This document shows positions 25,206 through 33,739 of a stretch of 64,000 nt of DNA, piece after piece. Below the pieces are notes generated by a model, which saw only the letters and a list, made by a program, of their open reading frames with translations, ran no database searches and was not told where the DNA came from. A program made the translations under genes and the position numbers. Source of the DNA: CAIWHR01 sp963781285 (GTDB lineage: Bacteria > Pseudomonadota > Gammaproteobacteria > Burkholderiales > Casimicrobiaceae); the NCBI GenBank assembly GCA_963781285.1, contig CAWAFI010000003.1:310001-374000 (forward strand), in the 5' to 3' direction. The first letter of the stretch is position 1, and each line of letters starts with the position of its first letter.

Positions 25206-25224
25206 TTGACAAACGCCCTCATAG

Positions 25225-25848
25225 AAGCGGCCGTTCGCGGCAACACGCCGAAGTAGCGGTGACGGTGGACGCGCTGCGGCGGCGTGACGGTGGACGCGCT
25301 GCGGCGGCACCAAGGCGGTCGATGAGTTCCAGCGGCATCAGGCGCAGCGAAGCGTTCCTGCCCGGACCGGGCTTGGTGCTCTCGTAGAGCAGGCGCTCGG
25401 GATCGAGCTCGCGCAGCCGGTCTAGGGCGAACGGTGGCCGGGCGCAGTAACGCAGCAGACGCTCGCGTCCGGCACGGTCGGCGGCCTCGATGCGCACCGA
25501 GCCGTCGACGGAAAACCCGCCCCCATGTTGCCATTGCCCATCGCCCGGGCGTCATCGCGCGGTAGCAGGCCGCGGCGCACGAAAACGCGCAACAGCCGCT
25601 GGCGCACCTGCGCCTGCACCTGGGCGATGGCGGTTGCCTCGAGCCCGGTGGCGGCAGTGAAGATGACCCCACCCGCGGCGGCGGCGTCGAACACGCCGTC
25701 GATGATGACGCAGTGGAAGTGCAGATGGGCATTGAGGCTGGAACCGAAGCGGTGGATGAAGGCCACCGCGCCGAGGCGCGCCGCGGGATCTGAACCTGGG
25801 CTGTGCGCACGCAGGCATTGCTCCACCACGCGCAGGAACAGGCGCAAG
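25225..25848 (-). pseudogene. IS91-like transposase, middle fragment with frameshift
   Basis: The upstream frame reads LRVVEQCLRAHSPG, then FIHRFGSSLNAHLHFHCVII, which contains the HLHFH HUH metal-binding motif. Near 25510 the frame changes and continues VRIEAADRAGRERLLRYCAR, PPFALDRLRELDPERLLYE, LRLMPLELIDRLG. The 3' end is cut by the IS110 element, and the 5' end stops near 25848. Close to the 3' end a 25-base unit starting GTGACGGTGGACGCGCTGCG is tandemly duplicated at about 25258-25306. A third lesion, so the gene cannot function. Confidence 0.8.
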
Positions 25849-25914
25849 ACCGATTATGTCGATTTCACAATGCCGGCTTCGGCAAGTGTGTCTTTGGCGG
25901 GCCGTCCCCGCGAG

Positions 25915-26153
25915 GCAGAGCCGCCCTGACGGCGGCGCTCGACTATTTCGTTGGCGATGAGCCGGAGCACGCCCGGCGCCCAGAGGCGTCGTGCGAGCTG
26001 GGGCGGGCCCGCGTGCTCCAGGACGGTCGGGCCGAGGACTGGCAACGAATCAGGGAGTGTCTGCCGATCTACCGGGCCTGGGGCCTCGCCGACCGCGAGG
26101 TCGTGGCGGCCATCGAAAGGCTTGTCTCCCGTCCCGTTCAGTTCAGCGAGTAG
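25915..26153 (+). pseudogene. Unidentified 3' gene remnant
   Basis: The plus-strand frame reads ALTAALDYFVGDEPEHARRP, LGRARVLQDGRAEDWQRIRE and ends REVVAAIERLVSRPVQFSE. Its helical, TPR-like character suggests coding sequence, but there is no start and its left side abuts the IS91-like fragment. It overlaps the convergent agmatine-deiminase-like gene by 16 bp. No family recognised. Confidence 0.35.
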
Positions 26154-27856
26154 ACGGCCGGGCACTTCTCTCCCGCGCTCTCGATGTCGTCCTTGTCGAC
26201 CCAGCCCACCTCACCATCGAGCCCGTGTGCGCCCACGACCCGGACGCGCACCCGCCCTCCCGACGAGGAGAGCCTTTCAAGGTAGACGTCGTCACCGGAG
26301 CTGGTCAGCCGAGGGACGGTGCCCAACGTGGCGTCGCCAGTCGAGTGGGCGTAGAGGGTGGCGACCCGTACGTCCACCTGGACCTTCGCCCAGCCGCACC
26401 GCCGGGCGAATTTCTCGCTGGCCGGCTGCTGCTGGGTGATGCAGTTCATCCCTCCGCCGCCCCGCACCACGTTCTCGATGTGGATCTGGACGACCTCGCG
26501 TCCGGGGAACAGGTCTTTTAGGACCGCTCGCGCCGCACGGTCTTTCTCCTTGCTCTCGTGCGGGCGGCCGGGCTTCCAGAAGCGCGGGACGAGGACGAGG
26601 TCGTTCGTGGGCGCGTAGTTCACGTAGCTCGCGGGCCAGACGGCCAGCATGACCTCCGGCAGCGTGGAGCCGTCCTCCCACCGGTCATAGGCCGCGAAAT
26701 AGTCGTACTGCCCGTCGCCCGCCTGGAGCACGTCGAGGGTCAGCTTCGGCATGGGGATGCGGACGACCTGGATCGGCTCGCCGGACTGTGTCGTCTGTCC
26801 CGAGATGATGTCGTAGACCCGCTCGAGCCGCAGGTGGTTCTGCTCCTGGAGCCAATGGAGCAGTCGTTCGACCGGCGTCACGGCGGGAGCGTTCGGCAGC
26901 GTCTCCTGCGCCAGCACGACCTTCGCGGGGGCGACGAACCGGACAACCTCATCGGGGTGTCCGTTCGTGGTGAACAGCGTGTAGACGCCCGTGTGCGGGA
27001 TGTCGATGCCGTTCAGGCTCGGCACGTGTATGTGCGTCGCCAGCCGACCCCGGAACGTCCCGTTGTCCTCGATGACGCCGGTGGGAACCCAGATGACCTT
27101 CCGGACGCCCAGCATCCGTCGATACTCGTTCTCCACGAGGACCTTGCACGCAGGCCAGTCCGGGTTCGGCGCGTAGGTGTTCGGCTGGTCGTAGTCCGTG
27201 ACCGGGGCCTGTCCTCCGCAGAAGCGGTTCGGCCCCAGGTTTCGCTGGATCACGACCGATTCCACGGCGATCATCGTCCCGTGGCCGTTGTGCGACACGC
27301 TGCCACCCTCGTGGATCATGCGCACGCCGGTACTCGGACCCGCCTGGGTGTCGAGCACCGGGACGCTGATGGCGTCGGCCACGGAGCGGTCGACGGCCTC
27401 CTCCAGGGTGCTGAGGTCGCTACCGGGCTCCTCGTACCCCCACATGTTGAAGTTCCAGTCGTTGATGCGCAGGTTGCCGGAGGAGTTGCGCGTGAACTGG
27501 GGCCCCATGTCCCGGGCCCAGATGTCGCCGTGCTCGATGTGGAAGAAATGGACGTGGGCGAGCGGCACTCCGCGCGAAGCCAGGAAACCCCGGGCGTCCG
27601 CTTCGTCCGCGGCGTCCTGCACGGCGAGGTTGACCTGGACGTGTCCGCTCATGGCACGGATCATGTCGGCCATCGGCTCGGTGGACGGAAAGCCCGCCTT
27701 GTACTCGAACGTCGGCCACAGCATCCACATGGCCTGGTGACTCTCGTACTCCCCGGGGAACACCCACTCAGGCGACCCGGAGAACCCTTCCACGCGGCTC
27801 TGGGAGGCCGCAAACAGGCATACGCAAAGGAACAGGGCGGTCCACGTTCTTTTCAC
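26138..27856 (-). CDS. Exported agmatine deiminase / PAD-porph family protein with C-terminal extension
   Basis: 572 residues. A signal peptide (KRTWTALFLCVCLFAASQS) is followed by the pentein fold of the Porphyromonas-type peptidylarginine deiminase family. Catalytic parts: EHGDIWARDMGPQF, the histidine in NGHPDEVVRFVAP, and the cysteine in GGGGMNCITQQQP near residue 469. The C-terminal 90 residues form a beta-rich, SH3-like module (VRVATLYAHSTGDATLG). It should convert an exported guanidino compound (agmatine or peptide arginine) to the citrulline-type product and ammonia. GTG at 27856 has GGAGG upstream and overlaps the hypX stop as GTGA. Confidence 0.85.
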   Translation of the reverse strand: MKRTWTALFLCVCLFAASQSRVEGFSGSPEWVFPGEYESHQAMWMLWPTFEYKAGFPSTEPMADMIRAMSGHVQVNLAVQDAADEADARGFLASRGVPLAHVHFFHIEHGDIWARDMGPQFTRNSSGNLRINDWNFNMWGYEEPGSDLSTLEEAVDRSVADAISVPVLDTQAGPSTGVRMIHEGGSVSHNGHGTMIAVESVVIQRNLGPNRFCGGQAPVTDYDQPNTYAPNPDWPACKVLVENEYRRMLGVRKVIWVPTGVIEDNGTFRGRLATHIHVPSLNGIDIPHTGVYTLFTTNGHPDEVVRFVAPAKVVLAQETLPNAPAVTPVERLLHWLQEQNHLRLERVYDIISGQTTQSGEPIQVVRIPMPKLTLDVLQAGDGQYDYFAAYDRWEDGSTLPEVMLAVWPASYVNYAPTNDLVLVPRFWKPGRPHESKEKDRAARAVLKDLFPGREVVQIHIENVVRGGGGMNCITQQQPASEKFARRCGWAKVQVDVRVATLYAHSTGDATLGTVPRLTSSGDDVYLERLSSSGGRVRVRVVGAHGLDGEVGWVDKDDIESAGEKCPAVYSLN

Positions 27857-29703
27857 GCCGTCACCTCCAGCTTTCGAGGTTCCCGGCCGGCCGGCAAGCC
27901 CGCAGAGAGCCTCTCTCCTGCAATGGCGTCGTCTGAAGATGGAAGTGGACAGCTCATGAGGGCTCGGCGCGCAAGAACCATTGACGCTGCCGAGGCTCCG
28001 TGCCACGGTCCGCGCACTTCAGGCACCCACGGCATTGCCTTGCCCTTGAATACGAACTGCCGGCGCGCATCGTGGTAAGCCGGGTCGCGGCCGAAGAAGT
28101 TGGTCCACATTCTCTTCAGTTCCTCGACGCGATAGCCGGAGAGCGGCTTGAAATGCTCGTCGGCGATGCGTCGCTCGTACTTATCGCGCAGTTGGCGCCA
28201 AAAACACGGATGGCGCGCCAGTTCGTTCGCCCGGAGTGTCAGCTCACGCTCGAAATCCTCGACGCTCTCGCCGAAAGCATCGTCGAGGAGTCCGATCGCC
28301 TTGGCGTAGCGGGTGCCGATGGGCTGCAGACTCTCGGTGAGCAGCAGGGCGAGGTCATTGCCCACCCGCCGCGGCAAGGAGTAGGTCCAATACTCCGAGC
28401 CGTAGAGCATTCCCATGCCCTTGTAGTGCGGATTAAGCACCACGCCGCGGCGCGCGTACACGTAGTCGGCCGCGAGCGCGAGCATCGCTCCACCCGCTCC
28501 CGCATTGCCGCGCAGCGCAGCGACGACAAGGTGCGAGTTCGTGTGCAGGATCTCCCGCACTAGATCGTTGATCGCGATAATGTTGTGCCATGACTCGCGG
28601 GCTGGACTGGCGGCTGCCTCGATCGCGTTGAGGTCGATTCCGTTCGAGAAAAAGTCCTCTCCGCCCAGCAGCGCGATCACCCGGGTCGGGCGTCCGCGTG
28701 CAAACAGAAAAGCGTCGCACAGCCGAACGCACTGTTCGGTGCTCATCGCACCGTTGTAAAAGTCGAAATGCAGATAGCCGACTTGATCGCGCTCCGCATA
28801 GCGAATCTCGCGGTAGGTCTTGTGGTCGACCGCTGCCGCGATCGGCAGCATGGACGTCCGAATGCCTTGCACTCGACGGCCCAGCACCTGAACCGCGGGC
28901 AGCTTGATGCCGGCAACCCCGTCCTTGTCCTTCGACTTCAGATGGGTGATCCAGACGGCGCCGTCAGTCGTGCCGCGACAAATCGCGCCGTGCCTTTGGG
29001 CCAGAAGCTCGCCCGGCGCGCCTTGCCAACGCTCCTCCTCGTGGACGCCGTAGAGGAAATAGGGCTGACCCATCGAGGCATCGAGCACGCCCGGTGCACT
29101 GTCGGCAGCGCGGATCTTCCGTACGATCATCGCGGTCGTATCGCGGGTCCAATCGACTTCACGGTCGCTCTGACGCATCGGCGGCCGCAGTTGGCCGCGC
29201 ACATCCGGCCGGGCGTAGTCGAGAGGCTCCGGCCGAAATTGTCTCGACTCGAAGCGCGCCACGGCCTCGAGCACTGCACGCACTGCGGCCTCGGTGACCT
29301 CGTGCCGGTACAGACTGCTTTTCGTGCTTGGCGGATCCTCGAGGGCAAAGGTGTGCGACGCCCAGATCGGCCCCGCGTCCATCTCGGCCGCGGCCTGCAC
29401 GATGGTTACACCCCAGCACGCCTCACCCGTCGCGATCGCCCAATCGAGCGATGAAGGTCCGCGATCACCCTTGACGCCCGGATGGACGATCAGGCAAGTG
29501 TGGCGGGCCCAAATGATCTTCGGGATCGCGACCTTGAGCATGGGCGCGATGATGAGTTCAGGTGCGTGTTCTTCAACGGCGCCCAGCATGGCTTCGTCAC
29601 TTGTGGCCAAGGCGACCGAAACGGCATGACCTTGCTCTTTGAGCTCAATCAGAAGTCGCTGGCTGAGGCTGTTGTGCGCCGACGTGATGAACAGGATCCT
29701 CAT
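27853..29703 (-). CDS. hypX: HypX-like fusion of formyltransferase and enoyl-CoA hydratase domains
   Basis: 616 residues. The N-terminal part is a formyltransferase-type domain (LIVHPGVKGDRGPSSLDWAI, with the H-P-G-x-x-G-D-x-G-P-S motif), the C-terminal part a crotonase domain (LLGGEDFFSNGIDLNAIEAA and LRGNAGAGGAMLALAADYVY). This fusion is the signature of HypX/HoxX, which makes CO for the Fe(CN)2CO centre of [NiFe]-hydrogenases under aerobic conditions. No other hydrogenase gene lies in the window. The last 60 or so residues (VPEVRGPWHGASAASMVLAR and beyond) exceed the normal family end and may come from a rearrangement. Stop overlaps the next start. Confidence 0.85.
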   Translation of the reverse strand: MRILFITSAHNSLSQRLLIELKEQGHAVSVALATSDEAMLGAVEEHAPELIIAPMLKVAIPKIIWARHTCLIVHPGVKGDRGPSSLDWAIATGEACWGVTIVQAAAEMDAGPIWASHTFALEDPPSTKSSLYRHEVTEAAVRAVLEAVARFESRQFRPEPLDYARPDVRGQLRPPMRQSDREVDWTRDTTAMIVRKIRAADSAPGVLDASMGQPYFLYGVHEEERWQGAPGELLAQRHGAICRGTTDGAVWITHLKSKDKDGVAGIKLPAVQVLGRRVQGIRTSMLPIAAAVDHKTYREIRYAERDQVGYLHFDFYNGAMSTEQCVRLCDAFLFARGRPTRVIALLGGEDFFSNGIDLNAIEAAASPARESWHNIIAINDLVREILHTNSHLVVAALRGNAGAGGAMLALAADYVYARRGVVLNPHYKGMGMLYGSEYWTYSLPRRVGNDLALLLTESLQPIGTRYAKAIGLLDDAFGESVEDFERELTLRANELARHPCFWRQLRDKYERRIADEHFKPLSGYRVEELKRMWTNFFGRDPAYHDARRQFVFKGKAMPWVPEVRGPWHGASAASMVLARRALMSCPLPSSDDAIAGERLSAGLPAGREPRKLEVTA

Positions 29704-29780
29704 CGAACCGGCGCCTGCGTTGCGTTGAAAACTTGCAGTTTCATGTGCCTACTCCCGACCTGCCTTGGCGACGGCAGATG

Positions 29781-29885
29781 GGAGCAGGCTAGGTGCGCAT
29801 TGCGTGCAGCAAATCCGTACTCGCACCTGGATTTGCGGTGGCGCTACCTAGTTTTCCGCTGTTTGTCGAATATTCGACAACTTGG
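29781..29885 (-). repeat. Copy A of a duplicated regulator 3' end
   Basis: The 105 bases here closely match 30703-30803. On the minus strand they encode KLSNIRQTAEN and a stop, equivalent to KLSNLRQTAEN at the end of the large LuxR-type regulator, followed by the same downstream sequence. Only about 15 codons upstream are recognisable, and a stop then interrupts the frame. It is a leftover of a second copy. Both copies contain a long hairpin with a CTAGG...CCTAG base. Confidence 0.75.
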
Positions 29886-30003
29886 GGTACTCGCCGACGT
29901 CGGCGCGTGAGGCTCATTCCGGCCAGAACCGGACAAACGTCGGTTGCACAGCACTCGCCCGAGAGCGGACGGCATTGCGGCCATCGCCATCATGTCGCCT
30001 CGG

Positions 30004-30387
30004 TCATTGGAGAGTTGCAGCTCTTGTCGCTCGCCGGCTGGGTCGTGCCTGCGGCCCATATCTGGCCGGCAGCGGCAACGCGTTGGCTGGTTCGGCATCG
30101 TCGGTCAGCGGTGCTGCGCTGCGTGCGCAGCGCCCCGTCGCACAGTTCTTCGCCTCGGCACGACGTCGCAGCGCCGACCGGACTGATTCGGAGAGGCGCA
30201 GCATGTTCACCGGCAGCAGCACCACGTGCAGAAGCAGCACCGGACTGATTTCGGCCAGAGCGCCGTACGAGATGAACGCGATGTTGCTGGCGATTGCCAC
30301 CACACGCAGCGACACCATGTCGCGCATGCAGAAGGTCGCCAGCACCAGCAGCGATGCGAGGTAGCCGACGGGTTCGTAGGCGTTCAT
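30004..30387 (-). CDS. Small inner-membrane protein
   Basis: 127 residues. Residues 1-65 form two to three membrane helices (EPVGYLASLLVLATFCM, VVAIASNIAFISYGAL, VLLLHVVLLPVNMLRL). The remainder is a basic, proline/alanine-rich tail. The pattern resembles the membrane part of YgjV-type or CBU_0592-type proteins. The ATG at 30387 has GAGG upstream. It follows a small ORF by 19 bp, so both probably form an operon. Its function is unknown. Confidence 0.65.
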   Translation of the reverse strand: MNAYEPVGYLASLLVLATFCMRDMVSLRVVAIASNIAFISYGALAEISPVLLLHVVLLPVNMLRLSESVRSALRRRAEAKNCATGRCARSAAPLTDDAEPANALPLPARYGPQARPSRRATRAATLQ

Positions 30388-30406
30388 GGTTACCTCGCCT
30401 CACGCG

Positions 30407-30634
30407 TCATTCGCGCTTCTGACCGCCAGGTTCAGTTCGGTGCTGGTGCGGCTCAGATGGCACGTACATGGCGCGCACTTCGGCCAGGCTCTGGCGAGGC
30501 GAAGCCGCTTTTGTCGCCGCACGCAACGCCAGCGTGTGTTCAGCGGTGACGGCGCCCAGGATGGCACCGATCGTTGCACGGACCCCGCCCAGCATCCGTC
30601 GGTATGTCTGCTGCAAGTGCAGTACGTGAGCCAT
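30407..30634 (-). CDS. Small hypothetical protein
   Basis: About 75 residues, starting MAHVLHLQQTYRRMLGGVRA with a GAGG sequence before it; a second ATG directly upstream is possible. It contains a helical, weakly hydrophobic centre (TIGAILGAVTAEHTLALRAA) and a polar C-terminus. It precedes the small membrane protein gene by 19 bp. No family recognised. Coding status is supported by the ribosome binding site, operon spacing and codon position GC only. Confidence 0.45.
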   Translation of the reverse strand: MAHVLHLQQTYRRMLGGVRATIGAILGAVTAEHTLALRAATKAASPRQSLAEVRAMYVPSEPHQHRTEPGGQKRE

Positions 30635-30702
30635 CATGGCCTCTACGGCAGATGCACCCAATATTTGGTCGCCACTGCGGTGTTGCAGTGGCAAGATCGA
30701 AG

Positions 30703-30803
30703 GGAGCAGGCTAGGCGTGCGTTGCGCGGAGCGAATCCGCATTCGCACGCAGAATTGACGTCGCGCTACCTAGTTTTCTGCGGTCTGCCGAAGATTCGAC
30801 AAC
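30703..30803 (-). repeat. Copy B of the duplicated regulator 3' end
   Basis: Includes the last codons and stop of the large LuxR-type gene and about 65 bases beyond. The hairpin arm GCGTGCG here pairs with CGCACGC, while copy A at 29781 has GGTGCG pairing with CGCACC; the changes are compensatory. Confidence 0.75.
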
Positions 30804-33388
30804 TTGAGCACCGCTTGCGCGCGCGATGCGACGCCGAGTTTCGCCAGCACATTGGCGACGTGATGTTCGACCGTGCGTTCCGATCGATGCAATCGGCTCG
30901 CGATCGCCGCGTTCGACAGGCCCTGGCACAGCAACTCGGCGACCTCGCTCTCGCGCCGCGTGAAACCGAGCGGATCGGAGCGAGCGCCGATGTACGGCCC
31001 GCGCCGAAGTCCAAGCGCGCCGAGCTTGCGCAGGCGGCGGCGCGTGATGTCGGCCGCGGGCCTGGCACCGAGTGATTCGAAGCGATCGAACGCGGCGCGC
31101 AGTGCGGCTTCATCGCCAGCGAGCAAGGCGAGCGCCTGCTCGTACACGCAGCCGAGTTCGGCCCAGGCATCCGCCGCTGCCTGCCACTTGCCCTCGATTT
31201 CGAGTCGATAAGGCAACGCGATCGCCGTCTGTAGCTGCGGCAATTTCGCGCCGCAACGAGGCAGCCAGACGAGCAGCGCTCCGAGCTGCGACGGCTCACC
31301 GCTTTCGATAGCGTGCGGCAAGGCCGCAGTGATGATGTGCTCGGCCGCCTCCAGGTCCCCGCGCAACCAGGCCGCCTCGGCGCACAACAACGCGACCGAC
31401 GCCGGTCGCATCTCAGTCTGCGCGGCGGTGCCGAGCGCGCGAAGTTCTTGCCACTCGCCGGCGTCGTTTGTTGTGCCTACCAGCGCGCGCAAGCGCGCCC
31501 ACAAGAAGCGCACCGTGTTGCGCTCGCGCGGCAGCAGCGCCGGCATCGCGTCGAGCCGTTCGAGTTCCTCAGCGGCATCACGCCAGCGGCCGACGTCGAA
31601 CCAACCAAAAAGCCGCCGCAGATAAAGCGCCGCGACGATAAAGTCGAGGTCGCGGCGCAACGCGAATGCAAGTCCTTGTTCGGCGTAGTTCAGCAGGCGT
31701 CGATAGTCGTGGTTGACCAGCGCCATACCGGCGAGGTTCACGTACGCGAGCGCGACCTTGTGATCGAGACCGTGCTGCTGCGCCAGCGCCAGGCTGCGTT
31801 CCAGCTTAGCCAGCGCACCTTCCTCGTACTTGAGCGAGAGTTCGACCGAGCCGCAGATGTTCAGCGCGTACGCCAGCACTTCCGGTTCAGCCACCTGCTC
31901 GGCCAGAGCCAGCGCGCGCCGGCCCCACTGCAGCGCCTCAGTCGCGCGCGCGCGCACCGTCAGCACTGCGGCCATGTCGGCGCAGGCCCACGCGAGTTCA
32001 CGGCCCGGTGGCATCTGCTCGAGCAGTTCAATCGCCTGCTGCGCGTAGTCAAGCGCTTCAGGCCGGGTAATACGCAGGGAGGCCAACCGCGAAAGATTCC
32101 ATGCCTGTGCACGCCGGTCGCCACTTGCACGATGTAATTCGAGCGCTTGTTCACGCGCTGCGGCAGCGTCGTCGAGTGCCTGGATCAACGTGCACTCGAT
32201 AGCGCGCGCTTCCAGGATGTCAGCCAGTGCCTGAGGCGCCAGTCTTTTCGCATGTCGTAGCGCCAGGCCGTACAGAGCGGCCGCGTCGCGATGCGCCGAA
32301 GCAGCCGCGGCGTCGCGCGCGGCCCGTGGTGCCAGTTCGACGACCGCATCGACCAGACCCGCCTGTTCGGCATGATGCACGCGTCGCGCCAGCAGCGCCG
32401 CGGCATCCACGCGGCGACCCAGCGCCGCGAATACCTGAGCATGCAACTCGCTGCGCCGCTCGAGCGACAACGACTGCTCGATACAGACGCGCGCCAGTTC
32501 GTGCCGGAAGCGCAGCGATTCCCTGTCACCGATGAGCACTCCACGTTCCAGACATTCGTCCAGACTGCCGTCGATCGCGATGGCGCCCGGCCCGTGAAGT
32601 TCCTCGAGCAAGCTACGCTCGATCTGATGGGGCACCACGCTCGCCTGTTGTGCCAGTGCGCGAGCGGCCGGCGTCAATCCCCCCAGCCGCGCCAGCACGG
32701 CGTCGCGCACCGAGAGCGGCACACCACTGCCGTCGCCGGCCAGGACTTCAGTGACGAAGAACGGATTGCCGCCAGTGACGCGATACAAGTCTTGCGGTGA
32801 AGGCCAAGCGTGCCCGGCCATCCGCGTCACCGCATCTTCCGACAGCGGCGCGAGCATGATCCGGTGCGTACTCGCACCCGGCAGGCTGCCAAGCACTTGT
32901 CGCAACGGATGTGCGAGTGCGAGTTCGTCGTCGCGGTACGTCAGCACCAGAGCTGTACCCACGCCATCCAGGCGCCGGCCGACGTATCGAACCAGATCGA
33001 GCGTCGCTGCGTCGGCCCAGTGCAAGTCTTCGAACACGAGCAGCGTGGTCGTCTGGCGCAGCCAATCGAGAAATGCTGGGAAAAGGCCGTTGTACGTTTG
33101 GCCTGCGTGCAGTGCCTGGCCTAACGACGGCGGGAGCTGCTCAGCGAGATCGACGAGCGGCCCGAGCGGTCTTGGGGTGAACATCGCCTCGCAGCGGGCG
33201 ACCAATGTGCGTACTCGGGCGTCGTGTTGGCGCGCGAATCGGCCGACCACAGCGCTCTTGCCGATGCCGGCTTCGCCGGCGACAAGTACGCAGCCCCCGT
33301 GGCCGCGCCCAGCGTCCGCGATCGCCGCGTTCAGCGTTGCGAGCGCGTCCTCACGCTCCAGCAGCGGTGCTTCACGTCGCTTCTGCAA
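30770..33388 (-). CDS. Large ATP-binding LuxR-family (LAL/MalT-type) regulator
   Basis: 872 residues. N-terminal AAA/STAND-type ATPase: Walker A VLVAGEAGIGKSAVV near residue 40, Walker B LLVFEDLHWADAATL, sensor LVLTYRDDELALAHPLRQVL. A long TPR-like helical region spans about 330-780 (for example CGSVELSLKYEEGALAKLER). The C-terminal LuxR helix-turn-helix is LGFTRRESEVAELLCQGLSN to TVEHHVANVLAKLGVASRAQ. Such proteins bind a ligand and ATP and activate transcription. Start TTG 33388 is the only usual start in frame. Upstream the frame stays open to about 33490, with residues like those of a natural N-terminus (VWRRSPQLFERRNP), so the true start may lie further up. Confidence 0.9.
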   Translation of the reverse strand: MQKRREAPLLEREDALATLNAAIADAGRGHGGCVLVAGEAGIGKSAVVGRFARQHDARVRTLVARCEAMFTPRPLGPLVDLAEQLPPSLGQALHAGQTYNGLFPAFLDWLRQTTTLLVFEDLHWADAATLDLVRYVGRRLDGVGTALVLTYRDDELALAHPLRQVLGSLPGASTHRIMLAPLSEDAVTRMAGHAWPSPQDLYRVTGGNPFFVTEVLAGDGSGVPLSVRDAVLARLGGLTPAARALAQQASVVPHQIERSLLEELHGPGAIAIDGSLDECLERGVLIGDRESLRFRHELARVCIEQSLSLERRSELHAQVFAALGRRVDAAALLARRVHHAEQAGLVDAVVELAPRAARDAAAASAHRDAAALYGLALRHAKRLAPQALADILEARAIECTLIQALDDAAAAREQALELHRASGDRRAQAWNLSRLASLRITRPEALDYAQQAIELLEQMPPGRELAWACADMAAVLTVRARATEALQWGRRALALAEQVAEPEVLAYALNICGSVELSLKYEEGALAKLERSLALAQQHGLDHKVALAYVNLAGMALVNHDYRRLLNYAEQGLAFALRRDLDFIVAALYLRRLFGWFDVGRWRDAAEELERLDAMPALLPRERNTVRFLWARLRALVGTTNDAGEWQELRALGTAAQTEMRPASVALLCAEAAWLRGDLEAAEHIITAALPHAIESGEPSQLGALLVWLPRCGAKLPQLQTAIALPYRLEIEGKWQAAADAWAELGCVYEQALALLAGDEAALRAAFDRFESLGARPAADITRRRLRKLGALGLRRGPYIGARSDPLGFTRRESEVAELLCQGLSNAAIASRLHRSERTVEHHVANVLAKLGVASRAQAVLKLSNLRQTAEN

Positions 33389-33534
33389 GGGTCCAACAGG
33401 GGCGACGCCACGGACAGCGGGATTCCTGCGTTCGAACAGTTGCGGCGATCTTCGCCATACCTTCTGGCTCCAGACACCGAAGGCTAAAGGCTAAAAAGGT
33501 AGAAAACCAACCCTACCAGATGTGCGTTGGGCAG

Positions 33535-33553
33535 CGTATCACGGTTTGATACG
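33535..33553. promoter_or_regulatory. Inverted repeat upstream of the LAL regulator
   Basis: CGTATCA-CGGTT-TGATACG, perfect 7-bp arms, about 150 bp upstream of the regulator's start. A possible operator. The surrounding stretch 33389-33703 has no supported gene; a tandem AGGCTAA repeat occurs at about 33480-33494. Confidence 0.3.
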
Positions 33554-33703
33554 TAGCGGGCTGCTGCGAAAGCAGGTGGCTGCGGGAGGTTTTAGCTCTT
33601 CGCGCGGTGCATCGAGCGGCTCCGATGGGGACATGGGATGTGTCGGGCCAGTCCAGGCATGAGCAACCCCGCCGTCGGCCGAGGCGAGGGACGGCGGTTT
33701 TGA

Positions 33704-33739
33704 CTACCCGGCGATGCGCTGATCGAGCTCGTAGGCCGG
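33704..33739 (-). pseudogene. C-terminal scrap of a third IS91-like transposase
   Basis: The minus strand encodes PAYELDQRIAG and a stop. It is the same ending as the fragment at 15123-15805 (PAYEFDQRVAW). Nucleotide similarity is confined to these last 11-12 codons; upstream the frame has no transposase features. Confidence 0.65.

Larger units (their letters stand above)
23626..25224 (+). mobile_element. Complete IS110-family element (IS1111-like)
   Basis: Begins CTATGAAGGGC at 23626 and ends GCCCTCATAG at 25224, which are inverted relative to each other. Inside these lies a pair of sub-terminal inverted repeats (23649-23661 and 25193-25205). It carries one intact transposase and a long noncoding right end. 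Its right end lies directly against an IS91-like fragment, which it may have cut. Boundaries are from the inverted repeats and are approximate to a few bases, since members of this family leave no clear target duplication. Confidence 0.8.

Noticed and set aside
26558..28078. 506-residue plus-strand frame opposite the deiminase
   Set aside because: Shadow frame: its composition mirrors the codons of the real gene and no motif is visible.
29789..29851. Integron attC-type recombination site
   Set aside because: The CTAGG...CCTAG hairpin lacks the RYYYAAC/GTTRRRY core pair, and no integrase is present.
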